NCBI GenBank assembly: GCA_900553115.1
Contig: USCF01000035.1
Location: 1 to 8,942, forward strand
Direction of reading: 5' to 3'
DNA length: 8,942 bases
Source of the DNA: an uncultured Alphaproteobacteria bacterium
GTDB taxonomy: Bacteria > Pseudomonadota > Alphaproteobacteria > RF32 > CAG-239
Below the pieces are notes generated by a model, which worked only from the letters and a program-made list of their open reading frames with translations, ran no database searches and was not told the origin of the DNA. The position numbers and the translations under genes are program-made. Below, in pieces: positions 8,079-8,942 of this stretch. Numbering within the stretch: position 1 is the first letter of the stretch; each line of letters opens with the position of its first letter.

Positions 8079-8942
8079 AATACCGTCAAGTACTTCGTCA
8101 AAAGACTTTTCTTCTGTTTTCTGTTCAACAATTTTTCCGCCATTATTTTTTTCACCAGGGAGGTCTGCAGCCGGCAAAGCGGTTTCCTGTTCTGCTTTTT
8201 TAGCAAAAGCAGGCGGTACAATACCTTGATTTTTGGTAATTTCATCTTCAACAATGCGCAGGATTTCTTTTTTGACCTCGTTTCCAAATTCAGGCTTAGA
8301 AAATTCTGAACTCAAATCTTTTTCATACAAAGACATTTGCGGCAGCAATTTAGAAAGAGCAACGAATGTAGGAATTTTGAACAAAGGCTTGGTTGAAAAA
8401 GCCAAATATTGTTCAATACCATAGCGACTAGCCATAATTCGGTTATAATACATACTGCCCAAAATATAATCGGCTTCTCCGGTAAACAAGGCTTCATAAG
8501 CCTCATAAGGAGTTTCAACATAAGTTATGTTCAAAGGTTTAATTTTTCTCAAGACAAAATCACTGAAATATTCAGATTTGCAGACAATTCCCTTCATAGC
8601 CGCCAAATCTTTGGTGCTTTTTATTTTTTCTTGTGTTTCCGGCAAGGTTATAACATGTATTGGATTGGAAACCGATGCCGGATAAATCAATTCTATACCG
8701 GTAAAAAGTTTTGTATTTGCATAGGCGCCAAAAAATAATTGGATATCTCCGCTTCGAATATTTAAGATATTTTGCTCAAGAGTAGGAATATCCATCGAGT
8801 TGCTCATCTCAATTTTAAATTTATGTTTTGCGGCTATTTTCTGTACTGGTTTTAAAAACGCGCTTTCATAAATCAATTTTCGACTCATTTTCATTTTAAT
8901 CAGAGTATATTCTGAAAAAGGAGGATAATCCGGAACGCCGCC
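8076..8942 (-). CDS. Transporter-type solute-binding domain protein (SBP_bac_3-like), N-terminus outside window
   Basis: The frame stays open from the stop at 8076 to the right edge, giving 288 residues of a protein whose N-terminus (and any signal peptide) lies outside. The first visible residues, GGVPDYPPFSEY, are the usual opening of the amino-acid-type periplasmic binding fold (Pfam SBP_bac_3), so the apparent ATG at 8894 is internal. Lobe 1 continues to SGDIQLFFGAYANTK at about 64-78. Lobe 2 holds IKSTKDLAAMKGIVCKSE, then the EAYEALFTGEADYILGS block, the standard 'al.sGrvDa...' element. The Arg that normally follows the lobe-1 'ms.T..R' segment and binds the ligand carboxylate is absent here (ANTKLFTG). 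After the domain come about 45 polar, charged and Pro-rich residues (from about VPPAFAKKAEQ) that are probably disordered. No permease or ATPase gene is nearby. It could be an orphan binding protein or a sensor rather than a transport component. Confidence 0.8.
   Translation of the reverse strand, partial: GGVPDYPPFSEYTLIKMKMSRKLIYESAFLKPVQKIAAKHKFKIEMSNSMDIPTLEQNILNIRSGDIQLFFGAYANTKLFTGIELIYPASVSNPIHVITLPETQEKIKSTKDLAAMKGIVCKSEYFSDFVLRKIKPLNITYVETPYEAYEALFTGEADYILGSMYYNRIMASRYGIEQYLAFSTKPLFKIPTFVALSKLLPQMSLYEKDLSSEFSKPEFGNEVKKEILRIVEDEITKNQGIVPPAFAKKAEQETALPAADLPGEKNNGGKIVEQKTEEKSFDEVLDGI

Noticed and set aside
8028..8309. Plus-strand reading frame opposite fzlA and the solute-binding gene.
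   Set aside because: It is antisense to two well-supported genes, has biased Phe-rich composition and shows no domain.
8892..8894. ATG as the start of the solute-binding protein.
   Set aside because: The frame stays open upstream and encodes the conserved opening PDYPPFSEY of the fold, so this Met is internal and the gene is cut by the window edge.

Overview
The window looks like a piece of an AT-rich alphaproteobacterial genome, with a short stretch of a different character at its left end. The alphaproteobacterial assignment rests on a group-typical RpoH heat-shock sigma factor and on a clear FzlA, a GST-fold cell-division protein essentially confined to Alphaproteobacteria. Low G+C with TTG-rich leucine use and CCG-rich proline use would fit an uncultured host-associated lineage, but that last step is inference.

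Layout. Positions 1 to about 369 hold, on the minus strand, the N-terminal part of a PLP-dependent methionine gamma-lyase / 'aluminium resistance' (YnbB-like) protein. It resembles Firmicutes versions, its codons end almost only in A or T, and it lacks its first ~30 residues where it meets the next gene. From about 370 the style changes. Position 396-1244 (+) is rpoH. It is followed after 71 bases by a tightly packed tripartite RND efflux operon on the same strand: membrane-fusion protein (1316-2434), HAE1/AcrB-like inner-membrane pump (2438-5563) and NodT-type outer-membrane lipoprotein channel (5556-6950). The three proteins should form one envelope-spanning pump.

On the minus strand, convergent with the efflux operon and overlapping it by 13 bases, lies a three-gene run read right to left: a periplasmic solute-binding-domain protein cut by the window edge (8942-8076), fzlA (8063-7398) and a small unassigned lipoprotein (7396-6938). 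Gaps of 12 and 1 bases imply one transcript.

No RNA genes, insertion sequences, CRISPR arrays, tandem repeats or convincing terminators were seen. Apart from the left-end junction, the gene content is mostly familiar. The points most worth a second look are the abrupt foreign segment (assembly chimera or transferred and truncated gene), the unusual solute-binding protein that lacks the usual ligand arginine and carries a charged tail, and its apparent co-transcription with fzlA.
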